Origin: Flexivirga oryzae
GTDB taxonomy: Bacteria > Actinomycetota > Actinomycetes > Actinomycetales > Dermatophilaceae
DNA length: 64,000 nucleotides
Assembly: GCF_014190805.1 (NCBI RefSeq)
Contig: NZ_JACHVQ010000003.1
Coordinates: 62,001-126,000 of the forward strand
Reading direction: 5' to 3'
Shown piece after piece: positions 42,485 to 51,195 of the stretch (position 1 is the stretch's first letter; every line of letters starts with the position of its first letter). Under the pieces are notes generated by a model that saw only the letters and a list, made by a program, of their open reading frames with translations, made no database searches and had not been told where the DNA came from. A program made the translations under genes and the position numbers.

Positions 42485-43690
42485 TTACCCGGGCGGGATG
42501 GTGCCGACCAGCTGGTCGCGACCGATCTTGCCGTCCCGTGACTGCGCGATGACGTCACGCGCCTTGCCGGTGGAGTCCCAGGTGTTCCAGAGCAGCACGC
42601 CGCGGACCGTGTCGCCGTCCAGGTAGTAGACGACCGCTGCGGTGTGGTCGTCGTTCCAGGCCTCGACGGTGTCCAGCCGTGCGTCCAGGTCGCCGACCGC
42701 CTCGTAGCCGTTGTCGAACAGGTCGGACCAGACGATCGGTGTGTAGTCGTAGGCCTCGTCGGCGCCGGCCATGTTGCGGCCGGCCTTCTTGCCCATCGCC
42801 TCGGCGTTGTCGACGTGCTCGACGCGACGCCGTCCCAACAGGGCATCGTCGTAGCGCGCGACGTCGCCTGCGGCATACACGTCCGGGGCGGACGTGAGCA
42901 GCCTGTCGTCGACGACGATCCCGTTGTCGGTGGTGATGCCGACGGCCTCGGCCAGCCCGACGTTGGGCGCGACCCCGACGCCGACAACGACCGCACCGGC
43001 CTCGATGAGCGAACCGTCGCCGACCCGGATGCCGACCCGGTCGTCGGCGAGTTCCCCGCCGGACACCGTCTCATCGGTGAGCAGTCGCACGCCCCGGTCG
43101 GTGAAGTCCTTGGTGATCAGCTCCGCGATCGACGTCGGGAAGAGGCGCTGCTGGACCAGGGTCTCGTCGAAGATCATGGTGACCTTCACGCCGTTCTGGG
43201 TGAGCACGGAGGTGACCTCGGCACCGATGTAGCCGCCGCCGATCGTCGTCACCGGCGTGTCCTCGCCGGTGAGCTCACGCAGCCGTCGATAGTCCTCGGC
43301 GGTGCGGTAGTAGACGATCCGGTCGGAGTCGGGCAGGTCGAGCCGGCGCGGGCTCGAACCGGTGGCGAGCAACAGCTTGCCGTAGCTCACGGTCGCGCCA
43401 CCCTCCACCTGCACGGTGTGCGCGTCGGGGTCGATCGCCGTCGCCGGCGTGCTCGTCTCCAGGTCGACCTGCTGGCCGTCGAGCAGCCAGGCCTTGTCGA
43501 GGCTGGCGTCCTTGTCCAGCCAGAGCTTCTTGGACAGGTCCGGCCGATAGACCGGGCCGTCCGGTTCGGCGCCGAGGACGAGGATCGAACCCGTCTCGTC
43601 CAGCTCGCGGATCCCGCCGACCGCGGCGGCCGCCGCCACCCCGCCTCCGACGATCACGTAGTCGTAGTTCTTGCCGTCCAGCTCTGCCAT
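42485..43690 (-). CDS. FAD-dependent pyridine nucleotide-disulfide oxidoreductase family protein
   Basis: A 401-residue flavoprotein of the ferredoxin/rubredoxin-reductase type, without the redox CxxxxC. FAD motif YVIVGGGVAAAAAVGGIREL at the N-terminus, NAD(P) motif TIGGGYIGAEVTSVL near residue 155, and FAD motif APDVYAAGDVARY near 275. The last 100 residues form a typical reductase C-terminal domain. It may reduce a ferredoxin partner not encoded here. AAGGAG lies before the ATG at 43690. Confidence 0.9.
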   Translation of the reverse strand: MAELDGKNYDYVIVGGGVAAAAAVGGIRELDETGSILVLGAEPDGPVYRPDLSKKLWLDKDASLDKAWLLDGQQVDLETSTPATAIDPDAHTVQVEGGATVSYGKLLLATGSSPRRLDLPDSDRIVYYRTAEDYRRLRELTGEDTPVTTIGGGYIGAEVTSVLTQNGVKVTMIFDETLVQQRLFPTSIAELITKDFTDRGVRLLTDETVSGGELADDRVGIRVGDGSLIEAGAVVVGVGVAPNVGLAEAVGITTDNGIVVDDRLLTSAPDVYAAGDVARYDDALLGRRRVEHVDNAEAMGKKAGRNMAGADEAYDYTPIVWSDLFDNGYEAVGDLDARLDTVEAWNDDHTAAVVYYLDGDTVRGVLLWNTWDSTGKARDVIAQSRDGKIGRDQLVGTIPPG

Positions 43691-43762
43691 GGCTCTCCTT
43701 GGATCGCGTGCGCCGGCGGCACTGCGCCGGTTGCTCCGATCGTATGCCGCCGACCGACGTGC

Positions 43763-43827
43763 GCACCGAGGGTGCACTTGTTGTCGCCATCGGTGCCGCT
43801 GAACGACAACTACTGCACTCTCGGTGC
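43763..43827. terminator. large imperfect hairpin after the alcohol dehydrogenase gene
   Basis: Arms of 24 bases (43763-43786 and 43804-43827, beginning GCACCGAG) pair at 21 positions around a 17-base loop, 3 bases beyond the stop at 43831. The sequence is unlike the other repeat families. Probably a terminator, possibly a mobile palindromic element. Confidence 0.6.
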
Positions 43828-43830
43828 GGC

Positions 43831-44880
43831 CTACGAGACCGAGGTGAGGGTCGGATCGATGATCGTGATGCCGGCCGGGGTGGCGCGGTCCATCGCGGGC
43901 AGCAGTTGCGCGGCCTCGTCCAGGCCGACGACCCGCTCGATCAGGGCCTGCGGGGTGAGCGCGCCGGATGCGATGAGTTCGAGCATCCCCGGATAGTCGG
44001 CGGCCGCCATGCCGTGGCTGCCGAACACGTCCAGCTCCCAGGCGATCACGCGATCCATCGGCACCCGTGGGTGCCCGGCGACCGGTGGCAGTAGACCCAC
44101 CTGTGCGTGCCGGCCACGCCGTCGCAGGCTGTGGATCGCGTCGGCGCAGGTCTGCTCGGTGCCGACCGCGTCCACCGCCACGTGCGCGCCGCCGGTGAGG
44201 CCGTGGACCCAGGCCGGTATGTCGCAACCGTCCTCCGACAGCATCAGGCGGTCCGCGCCGAGCTGACCTGCCTTGGCCAACGCCCCCTCGTGCCGGTCGA
44301 CCGCAATCACCTGAGCGCCAAGGGATTTGGCGATCATCACAGCGGACAGGCCGACACCACCGGCGCCGACGACGGTGACCCATTCGCCGGGTTGCAGTCG
44401 GGCTCGTCCCACGAGGGCGCGGTAGGCGGTGGCGAAGCGGCACCCGAGGCCGGCGGCAGCCTCGAACGAGACCGCGTCCGGGATCGCGACGAGGTTGGTG
44501 TCGGCAGCGTGCAGGGCGACATACTCCGCGAACGAGCCCCAGTGCGTGAAGCCGGGTTGTTCCTGGTCGGGGCAGACCTGGGCATTGCCCGACTTACACC
44601 ACACGCAGCGGCCACAGCCCTCGACGAACGGCACGGTGACCCGGTCGCCCACCTGCCACCGCTCGACGCCGTCGCCGACCGCCGACACCACACCGGCGAG
44701 CTCGTGGCCGGGCACGTGCGGCAGGGCGATGTCGTCGTGCCCGGCCCAGGCATGCCAGTCGCTGCGGCACAGGCCGGTCGCACGCACCTGCACCACGACG
44801 CCGCCCTCCGGGGCCTCCGGCGGTGGCACTTCGCGGACCTGGAGCGGTCCGGCGATCTGGTCCAGCAGCAGCGCGCGCAT
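43831..44880 (-). CDS. zinc-dependent alcohol dehydrogenase family protein
   Basis: A 349-residue medium-chain dehydrogenase. Catalytic zinc ligands are seen in GLCRSDWHAWAGHDDIALPH and the following PGHELAGVV; the structural zinc site is the GCGRCVWCKSGNAQVC Cys cluster. The Rossmann motif VVGAGGVGLSAVMIAKSLG starts near residue 172. It oxidises an alcohol or polyol with NAD(P); substrate unknown. ATG at 44880 (or GTG at 44883), 10 bases from the stop of the CopC-like gene upstream. Confidence 0.92.
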   Translation of the reverse strand: MRALLLDQIAGPLQVREVPPPEAPEGGVVVQVRATGLCRSDWHAWAGHDDIALPHVPGHELAGVVSAVGDGVERWQVGDRVTVPFVEGCGRCVWCKSGNAQVCPDQEQPGFTHWGSFAEYVALHAADTNLVAIPDAVSFEAAAGLGCRFATAYRALVGRARLQPGEWVTVVGAGGVGLSAVMIAKSLGAQVIAVDRHEGALAKAGQLGADRLMLSEDGCDIPAWVHGLTGGAHVAVDAVGTEQTCADAIHSLRRRGRHAQVGLLPPVAGHPRVPMDRVIAWELDVFGSHGMAAADYPGMLELIASGALTPQALIERVVGLDEAAQLLPAMDRATPAGITIIDPTLTSVS

Positions 44881-44890
44881 CACGCGACGA

Positions 44891-45478
44891 TCATTCCTCG
44901 TCGTCGTCGAGGTCGTCCACGTCGTCCGGCTGCCGGTCGCGTCCGCGGGTCAGCAGGATGGCTGCCGCACCACCGACGCCCACGACGACGATGATCGCCA
45001 AGGCGACGATCGCGGCGGTGGGAACGCCTCCGCCGGAAGACTTTTCGGTGCTGGCAGCGGTCGCGGCGCACTGCTTGGCTGCCGCTGCGCCGGTCGCGCC
45101 GGTCGCCTTGCCCTGGTAGCTGAAGGAGATGCTGTCGGACACCGGGTGCCCGTCGGCGGAGACGATCCGCCAGGTCACGGTGTACTTCCCGGCCGGGCCG
45201 AGCGCGACGGGGGTCGTCACGACCCGATCGCTCACCGTGCCGCAACCGGTCTCGTAATAGCGGCCGTTCGGGCCCTTGACCGTGACCTGCGGCGCGGCCG
45301 GCTTGCTCAGGACGATGTCGTTGAAGGTCAGGGTGACCGTCTTCGGGGCGGCCGAGACGGTGCCGTTCGCCGTCGGGTTGCTGCTCACCAGGTAGTCGTG
45401 CGCCCACGCAGCGGCTATGACGCCACACACCGCGACCAGGAACGCGATGGCGGCGAGGAGCACACGGCGGAGCGTCAT
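44891..45478 (-). CDS. CopC-domain copper protein with C-terminal membrane anchor
   Basis: A 195-residue protein: signal peptide to about residue 26 (ending AWA, leaving a mature N-terminal His), a CopC fold with SSNPTANGTVSAAPKTVTLTFND and SADGHPVSDSISF, a short Ala/Ser linker, one membrane helix (VALAIIVVVGVGGAAAILL) and an acidic cytoplasmic tail DDVDDLDDDEE. The N-terminal His and later His form the Cu(II) site in CopC proteins. It follows ycnI by 4 bases, a familiar copper-trafficking pair. Confidence 0.9.
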   Translation of the reverse strand: MTLRRVLLAAIAFLVAVCGVIAAAWAHDYLVSSNPTANGTVSAAPKTVTLTFNDIVLSKPAAPQVTVKGPNGRYYETGCGTVSDRVVTTPVALGPAGKYTVTWRIVSADGHPVSDSISFSYQGKATGATGAAAAKQCAATAASTEKSSGGGVPTAAIVALAIIVVVGVGGAAAILLTRGRDRQPDDVDDLDDDEE

Positions 45479-45482
45479 CCGG

Positions 45483-46196
45483 TCACCGGGTCCGCCGGGT
45501 GACGGCATACAACGCGACCAGCAGCGCGACCACGCCCACCGCGATGCCACCGACGCCGAACCAGATCCCGCTGCTGGAATCGCTGTCGTTCGACGGCTGC
45601 GGTGCCGCGGCGACCGAGGGTGCGTCGTTCGCAGCAGCGGACGTGGGGGCGGCGGCGCCGATGGTCAGCACCGGCGCCGGGTGCTCCGGCTCGGGCTGGC
45701 CAGCCTTGGTCGGCTGCACCCACTTGACGACCGAGCCGTCCGAATAGGTCTGGATCGCCTTGAAACTCACCGATGGGACGTCGGGGACGACCCCGACCGA
45801 CACGGGGAACTGCTGGAACTGGCCGGGTTCGATCTCGGCGCCCTTCGACGCCGTCCAGACGATCTTGGTCGGGGCCTCGGTGACGGTGCCGTCCTCGGTC
45901 TTGACCGGCTTCGCCAACTTCGACGTGGTGACCTTCGCCGTCCAGCCGGCGACCGGCTGGTAGGACACCGCGGTGAACGGGTGATCGGTCGGCAGGTCGA
46001 CCTCGAGCTTGGTCGTGGAGGCGTCCGCCTTCTCGGTCGGCACCTTGAAGACCAGCGTGGCGTAGGACCCGGCCACCGCGGTGTTCGGGTTGACCGTCAC
46101 GTGGGCCTGCGCGGCGACCGGGACCGCCAGCAGCAGGCCGGTGACGGCGGCCACGGCGGCGCCACGACGCACGAGGGATAGTCGATTACGACTCAT
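45483..46196 (-). CDS. YcnI-family copper-binding membrane protein
   Basis: A 237-residue DUF1775/YcnI protein: signal peptide to AQA, leaving mature N-terminal HVTVNPNTAVAG, whose His is the Cu ligand in YcnI; conserved GQFQQFPVSVGV and KAIQTYSDGSVVKWVQP; an Ala/Ser/Asp linker and a C-terminal helix (GVGGIAVGVVALLVALYAV). It works outside the membrane with the CopC-like protein encoded next. Only 6 bases separate the ATG from a 9-bp-arm inverted repeat, a likely operator. Confidence 0.92.
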   Translation of the reverse strand: MSRNRLSLVRRGAAVAAVTGLLLAVPVAAQAHVTVNPNTAVAGSYATLVFKVPTEKADASTTKLEVDLPTDHPFTAVSYQPVAGWTAKVTTSKLAKPVKTEDGTVTEAPTKIVWTASKGAEIEPGQFQQFPVSVGVVPDVPSVSFKAIQTYSDGSVVKWVQPTKAGQPEPEHPAPVLTIGAAAPTSAAANDAPSVAAAPQPSNDSDSSSGIWFGVGGIAVGVVALLVALYAVTRRTR

Positions 46197-46202
46197 GGGG
46201 CA

Positions 46203-46223
46203 AACACTACGGTACGTAGTATT
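46203..46223. promoter_or_regulatory. candidate copper operator AACACTACG-3-CGTAGTATT
   Basis: Inverted repeat with 8 of 9 positions symmetric, directly before the start of the ycnI-copC unit. It overlaps the probable core promoter, as a metal-responsive repressor site would. It does not match the CsoR or CopY consensus I know. Confidence 0.5.
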
Positions 46224-46266
46224 GGCGCTTCCTGGCAGCCCGTGCGCCCGGGACAGCCGCCGGAGT

Positions 46267-46338
46267 CGACTCTGACGGTCCGATTCACCGCTGACGGCCG
46301 AATTCGGCCGTCATTCGTGAATCCGGCCGTCAGAGTCG
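46267..46338. repeat. TGACGG palindromic element, copy 3 (nested)
   Basis: The outer 12-bp arms (46267-46278 and 46327-46338, CGACTCTGACGG) enclose partly paired GATTCAC/GTGAATC stretches and an inner perfect 22-nt palindrome at 46292-46313 centred on GAATTC. The CTGACGG...CCGTCATT core relates it to the copies at 8964, 12073 and 54847. It lies in a gap next to the acyl-CoA dehydrogenase stop. Confidence 0.7.
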
Positions 46339-46373
46339 CGGGCACAGGAGTGAGGGCGAGTCGACCGTCGCCG

Positions 46374-47555
46374 TCAGCGGAAGGCCGACTCGCCGGTCAG
46401 CGTCTGCCCGATGATCAGCTGGTGCACCTCGCTGGTGCCCTCGTAGGTCAGCACCGACTCCAGGTTGTTGGCGTGCCGCATGACCGGGAACTCCAGGGTG
46501 ATGCCGGCGGCGCCGAGGATGGTGCGGCACTCGCGGGCGATCGCGATCGCTTCGCGCACGTTGTTGAGCTTGCCGAGCGAAACCTGTTGTGCCTTCAGCG
46601 TTCCCTCGTCCTTCAGCCAGCCGAGCTGCAACGCGAGGAGCATGCCCTTGCCGAGCTCGAGCGTCATGTCGGCGAGCTTGGCCTGGGTGAGTTGGTATGA
46701 CGACAGCGCCTTGTCGAAGATCTGCCGGTCCGCGGCATACGCGATCGTCGTCTCCAGGCAGTCCCGGGCAGCGCCGAGGACACCGAAGACGATCCCGAAA
46801 CGCGCCTCGTCCAGGCAGGACAGCGGCCCGCGCAGCCCGCGGATCTCCGGGAACACCGCCGATTCGGGCAGCCGCACCTCGTCCAGCACCAGCTCACTGG
46901 TCACCGATGCGCGCAGCGAGACCTTGTGCTGGATCTTCGGTGCGGAGAACCCGGGTGTGTCGGTCGGCACCACGAAACCTCTGATGCCACGGCCGTTCTC
47001 GGCTTCGTCGGTCTGCGCCCAGACGACGGCGACGTCGGCGATCGAGCCGTTGGTGATCCACATCTTGTTGCCGGTCAGCACCCAGTCGTCGCCATCGCGG
47101 CGGGCCCGGGTGCGCATCCCGGCCGGGTTGGACCCGAAGTCGGGCTCGGTCAGCCCGAAGCAGCCGATCGCCTCACCGGCGGCCATCCGCGGGAGCCACT
47201 CGTTCTTCTGCTCCTCGCTGCCCCAGTGGTGGATCGCGAACATCGCGAGGGACCCCTGCACCGAGACCAGCGAGCGCAGCCCGGAGTCGGCCGCCTCCAG
47301 CTCCATACAGGCCAGCCCGTATGCCGTCGCCGACGTGCCGGCGCACCCGTAACCCTCCAGGTGCATGCCGAGCACGCCGAGTTCGCCCAGCTGGCGCGCG
47401 AGTTCGCGGCCCGGAATGTCGCCGGTCTCGTACCAGTCGGCGATGTGCGGCTTGATCTGCGCCTCGACGAAGGTCCGCACCGCGTCGCGCAGCTCGCGGT
47501 CGTCCTCACCGATCAGGGTGTCGGTGGCGAACAGTTCCAGTGGTGTCTGGGTCAT
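46374..47555 (-). CDS. gcdH: glutaryl-CoA dehydrogenase (acyl-CoA dehydrogenase family)
   Basis: A 393-residue flavoenzyme that should oxidise and decarboxylate glutaryl-CoA to crotonyl-CoA. GcdH features: LEGYGCAGTSATAYGL, FGLTEPDFGSNPAGM, WITNGSIADVAVVWA, and the C-terminal block ILGAAGITLEFPVMRHANNL followed by TYEGTSEVHQL with the catalytic Glu. It is last in the minus-strand cluster of a CoA ligase, acyl-CoA dehydrogenases and hydratases, where glutaryl-CoA would be the end product of ring cleavage and beta-oxidation. Confidence 0.88.
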   Translation of the reverse strand: MTQTPLELFATDTLIGEDDRELRDAVRTFVEAQIKPHIADWYETGDIPGRELARQLGELGVLGMHLEGYGCAGTSATAYGLACMELEAADSGLRSLVSVQGSLAMFAIHHWGSEEQKNEWLPRMAAGEAIGCFGLTEPDFGSNPAGMRTRARRDGDDWVLTGNKMWITNGSIADVAVVWAQTDEAENGRGIRGFVVPTDTPGFSAPKIQHKVSLRASVTSELVLDEVRLPESAVFPEIRGLRGPLSCLDEARFGIVFGVLGAARDCLETTIAYAADRQIFDKALSSYQLTQAKLADMTLELGKGMLLALQLGWLKDEGTLKAQQVSLGKLNNVREAIAIARECRTILGAAGITLEFPVMRHANNLESVLTYEGTSEVHQLIIGQTLTGESAFR

Positions 47556-47573
47556 GGCTTCCTCGGTTCTTCG

Positions 47574-48758
47574 TCACAGGAAGGCAGAGACGCCGGTCTC
47601 GGCCCGCCCGATGAGCAGCTTCTGGATCTGACTGGTTCCTTGGTAGAGTGTCATCACCCGAGCGTCCCGGAGGTACTTCTGCACCGGATATTCGTCGATG
47701 TAGCCGTAGCCGCCGAAGACCTGGACGGCGAGGTTGGCCGCCCTGACGGCCGCCTCGGACGCGAAGAGCTTCGCCTTGGATGCCTCGACGCCATACTGCT
47801 GGCCGCGCTCGATCAGGTCGGCGGCCCGCCAGGTGAGCATGCGTGCCGCGTCGCAGTCGGTGCTGATCTCGGCGATCATGTCCTGCACGAGCTGGTATGA
47901 CGCGATCTGCCGCCCGAACTGCTTGCGCTGCGTGCTGTATTCGACGGCAGCTTCCAGGCAGCCCTGGATGATGCCGACGCAGCCGGCGCCGACCGAGACC
48001 CGGCCCTTGTCCAGCGAATGCATCGCGATCGAGAACCCGTCACCTTCCTCGCCGAGCATCGCGTCGGCCGGGACCTCCACGTCGGTGAAGGTCAGCTCGG
48101 CCGTTGCCTGGCCGCGCAGACCGAGCTTGCCGTGGATCTCGGTGCGCTCGAAGCCGGGGGTGTCGGTCGGCACCAGGAACGCGGAGATCCCCTTGGCGCC
48201 GGCGTCACCGGTGCGCGCGAACACGACGCACACGTCGGCCCACGTCCCGTTGGTGATGAAGATCTTGCTGCCGTTGATCACCCAGCCGGCGTCCGCCGAG
48301 CCCGAGCCCGCCGAGCCTGTCGAGGTGCGCCGCACGGCCCGGGTCTTCAGGTGCGCCGGGTCCGAGCCGTTGTCCGGCTCGGTGAGCCCGAAGCAGCCGA
48401 GCAGTTGGCCGCTCGCGATACCCGGCAGCCAGCGCTGCTTCTGCTCCTCGGTGCCGTGCGACAGCACGATCTTGCCGAACAGCCCCATCGACACCGAGAC
48501 GATGCCGCGGACCGCGGAGTCGGCGCGGCCCAGCTCCTCCATTCCGATGCAGTAGGTGATGTAGTCGCCGCCGAGACCGCCGTACTCCTCGGGGATGGTC
48601 AGCCCGAAGAAGCCGAGCTCACCGAGCTTGGGGATGATCGCGGTGTCCACCGACTCGCGCCGGTCCCACTCGGCGCGGTGCGGCACCACCTCGGCGTCGA
48701 GGAAGTCGCGGGCAACCTGGCGGAAGGAGCGTTGCTCCTCGGTCAGTGTGAAATCCAT
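47574..48758 (-). CDS. acyl-CoA dehydrogenase family protein with Gln at the catalytic position
   Basis: A 394-residue protein with the full acyl-CoA dehydrogenase fold (MDFTLTEEQRSFRQVARDFL; CFGLTEPDNGSDPAHL; IFITNGTWADV; QVFGGYGYIDEYPVQKYLRD). The usual YEGTS catalytic Glu reads LYQGTSQIQKLL, codon CAA, and the alternative helix-G Glu of isovaleryl-CoA dehydrogenases is Gly (LDKGR). It may be inactive, use another base or act as a different oxidase. An in-frame repeat encodes TSTGSAGSGSADAG before GWVINGSK. Start ATG 48758, 30 bases after the hydratase stop. Confidence 0.88.
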   Translation of the reverse strand: MDFTLTEEQRSFRQVARDFLDAEVVPHRAEWDRRESVDTAIIPKLGELGFFGLTIPEEYGGLGGDYITYCIGMEELGRADSAVRGIVSVSMGLFGKIVLSHGTEEQKQRWLPGIASGQLLGCFGLTEPDNGSDPAHLKTRAVRRTSTGSAGSGSADAGWVINGSKIFITNGTWADVCVVFARTGDAGAKGISAFLVPTDTPGFERTEIHGKLGLRGQATAELTFTDVEVPADAMLGEEGDGFSIAMHSLDKGRVSVGAGCVGIIQGCLEAAVEYSTQRKQFGRQIASYQLVQDMIAEISTDCDAARMLTWRAADLIERGQQYGVEASKAKLFASEAAVRAANLAVQVFGGYGYIDEYPVQKYLRDARVMTLYQGTSQIQKLLIGRAETGVSAFL

Positions 48759-48788
48759 GGGTCAGCCTTTCGGTCGGGCGGCGGCAGG

Positions 48789-49568
48789 TCAGCGGCCGCG
48801 CCACTGCGGATCGCGTTTGCCCAGAAAGGCTTCCGCGCCTTCGGTCTTGTCTTCGGTCGTGTAGAGCAGCGACTGTGCGAGCTGCTCGATCACCAGCCCG
48901 GTCCGCTGGTCGGCGTCCAGGCCGCTGCGCACGACCAGCTTCGCCAGTCGCACCGCGAGCGGCCCCTTGGCCAGGATCTGCCCGGCGGTATGACGCGCCC
49001 GGTCGAGCAACTCCGCGCGCGGCACGACATCGGTGGCCCAGCCGGCCCGCAGCGCCTCGTCGGCCGTCATCATCCGGCCGGTGAGGATCAGCTCGATCGC
49101 CCGGCCGACGCCGACCAGCCGTGCCATCCGCTGGGTGCCGCCCGCGCCGGGCAGCACCGACAACGTCGTCTCCGGCAGCCTGATCCGGGCGTCGTCGGAG
49201 GCGATCCGGATGTCGCACGCCATGGCCAGCTCGCACCCGCCACCGAGCGCATAACCGCCGACCGCGGCGATCGTCGGCTTCTCGAACGCCTCGACCTCGT
49301 CATAGAGCCGCTGCATCTGTGCCGCGAGGCCCGTGTGCAGGTCGTAGCCGCGCAGCTGACCGATGTCCGCACCGGCCGCGAACGCCTTGTCACCCGCACC
49401 GGTCAGGACCACGACCCCGACCGAGTCGTCCTCGCGCAGCCGGCCCAGGACCGCCCGCAGGTCGGCCTGGACCTGGGCGTTGATCGCGTTGCGCACCTCG
49501 GGACGGTTGATCCGCACGAGCGCGATGCGGTCGTCGACCTCCAGCTCGAGGGTGTCGAAGTCACTCAT
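48789..49568 (-). CDS. enoyl-CoA hydratase/isomerase family protein (canonical crotonase)
   Basis: A 259-residue crotonase. Oxyanion-hole motif KAFAAGADIGQL, GGGCELAMACDI, and both catalytic glutamates: the first in LPETTLSVLPGAGGTQRM and the second in RAIELILTGR. It hydrates a 2-enoyl-CoA; in this cluster the substrate may be cyclohex-1-ene-carboxyl-CoA or a straight-chain intermediate. The ATG at 49568 overlaps the ligase stop by 8 bases. Confidence 0.9.
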   Translation of the reverse strand: MSDFDTLELEVDDRIALVRINRPEVRNAINAQVQADLRAVLGRLREDDSVGVVVLTGAGDKAFAAGADIGQLRGYDLHTGLAAQMQRLYDEVEAFEKPTIAAVGGYALGGGCELAMACDIRIASDDARIRLPETTLSVLPGAGGTQRMARLVGVGRAIELILTGRMMTADEALRAGWATDVVPRAELLDRARHTAGQILAKGPLAVRLAKLVVRSGLDADQRTGLVIEQLAQSLLYTTEDKTEGAEAFLGKRDPQWRGR

Positions 49569-51186
49569 CGTCCGCCGCCGTGGCGCGCAGCTGGAACTTC
49601 TGGATCTTGCCGCTCGGCGTCTTGGGGAAGTCGTCGAGCACGATGAGCTTCTCCGGCCAGTACTGCTTGGCAACGCCCTTGGCGGCGAGGAACTCCTGCA
49701 TGCCGGTGAGGGTGATCTCCTCGGCACCGTCGCGCATCACCACACACGCGCACGCACGCTCCTGCAGCCGATCGTCCGGGATCGCCACCAGCGCAACCAG
49801 ATCCAGGTCCGGGTGCTCGTAGAGGACGTTCTCGACATACACGACCGGGATGTTCTCGCCGCCGCGGATGATGACGTCCTTCGTGCGTCCGGAGATGCGC
49901 AGGTAACCGTCCTCGTCGACGTACGCCAGGTCGCCGGTGTCGAACCAGTCGCCCTTCCCGTCGTCGGCCGGACGCATCTGCTGCCGGGTCAGCCCGAGGC
50001 GCTCGGCATACCCGACGAAGAGGAACGGGCCACGGACCTGCAGGGCGCCCTCGGCGTTCGGCGGCAGCGGCTCACCGGTGGCCGGGTCGACCGCACGGAT
50101 CTCCATGCCCGGCCAGGGGTACCCGTCGGTTTCGATGATCTTGTCCTCGGGATCGCCCGGTATGCCGAGCGTCACCAGGCCCTCCTCGGTCTGTCCCCAA
50201 CCGCCGAGCACCGACAGCTGCGGCAGCTCGTCCTTGGCCTGCCGCACCATCACGCGCGGAATCGGAGCACCCATGCAGCAGAACCGCACCAGTGAGCTGG
50301 TGTCGTGCTCGGCCAGGTTGGGAGCGGTCAGCAGGTCGTGCAGGAACGGCGTCGCGGCCGAAGTGTAGGTGATGCCGTACTGCTCGACGAGCTCGACGAA
50401 TCGCGAGGAATCCCAGACGTCCTGGAGCACACACGTGGCACCGTTCTGGACGTTGAGGCGGGCGCCGTAGAGGAAACCCGTCAGGTGCGCCAGCGTCGAC
50501 GCCATGTGGATGACGCTGTCGGAGGTGATCCCGAGCCGCTGCGGCAACGGCGCGTTCGCGGCGCACATGGTGTTGTGCGTGTGCATCACGCCCTTGGGTT
50601 CGCCGGTGGTGCCGGAGGTGAAGATCAGCAGGGTCACCTCGTCGGCGTCGGGACGGTGCTGCGTGAGCGCGTCCGCGTCCGGCTGCCCGGCACCGGCGAG
50701 ATCGTCCCAGGACTGCTCTCCGACAACGACGACCTGTGGGTCGTGCCCCCATTGCGGACGCAGCCGCTCGATCATCGCGGGGTAGTCGTATCCGCGGAAC
50801 CCCTTGGGGACGATGATCATCGCCGCCTTCGCGAGCCCGACCATGAAGCCGACCTCACGCTCCCGGTAGATCGGGATGAGCGGCGTGCTGATCGCGCCGA
50901 TCCGCGTCAACGCGTAATGGATCACGATCCATTCGATGCAGTTCGGCAGTTGGAACGCGACGACGTCGCCGGAGCGGATGCCGTGCTCGAGGAATCCGGC
51001 GGCCAGCCGATCCACCTCGACCCGCAACTGTGCGAACGTGATCTCCCGGTGGGCGTCGACGAAGGCGATCTTGTCGGGGGTGCGCTGCGCATAGTCGTCC
51101 AGGAAGTCGGTGATCAACCGGCCGGTCCAGTAGCCCGCACCGGTCTCCCGGGCGATGCGCTCGTCGTCGAGCAGGGTCTCGAACAT
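49561..51186 (-). CDS. AMP-forming carboxylate-CoA ligase (AliA-like)
   Basis: A 541-residue ANL ligase: FTSGTTGEPKGVMHTHN P-loop, WGQTEEGLVTLG, DWFDTGDLAYVDEDGYLRIS, GRTKDVIIRGGENIP and the C-terminal Lys in KTPSGKIQKFQLR. In a cluster with a BadH-like dehydrogenase and GcdH it is the likely entry enzyme, making the CoA thioester of an alicyclic or aromatic-derived acid (AliA-type role is inference). GAGGAA precedes the ATG. Confidence 0.88.
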   Translation of the reverse strand: MFETLLDDERIARETGAGYWTGRLITDFLDDYAQRTPDKIAFVDAHREITFAQLRVEVDRLAAGFLEHGIRSGDVVAFQLPNCIEWIVIHYALTRIGAISTPLIPIYREREVGFMVGLAKAAMIIVPKGFRGYDYPAMIERLRPQWGHDPQVVVVGEQSWDDLAGAGQPDADALTQHRPDADEVTLLIFTSGTTGEPKGVMHTHNTMCAANAPLPQRLGITSDSVIHMASTLAHLTGFLYGARLNVQNGATCVLQDVWDSSRFVELVEQYGITYTSAATPFLHDLLTAPNLAEHDTSSLVRFCCMGAPIPRVMVRQAKDELPQLSVLGGWGQTEEGLVTLGIPGDPEDKIIETDGYPWPGMEIRAVDPATGEPLPPNAEGALQVRGPFLFVGYAERLGLTRQQMRPADDGKGDWFDTGDLAYVDEDGYLRISGRTKDVIIRGGENIPVVYVENVLYEHPDLDLVALVAIPDDRLQERACACVVMRDGAEEITLTGMQEFLAAKGVAKQYWPEKLIVLDDFPKTPSGKIQKFQLRATAADDE

Positions 51187-51195
51187 GGCTGTTCC

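Noticed and set aside
42485..44443. Long extension of the flavoprotein reductase upstream of 43690
   Set aside because: AAGGAG and the FAD motif place the start at 43690; the extension is an out-of-frame reading of the alcohol dehydrogenase gene.
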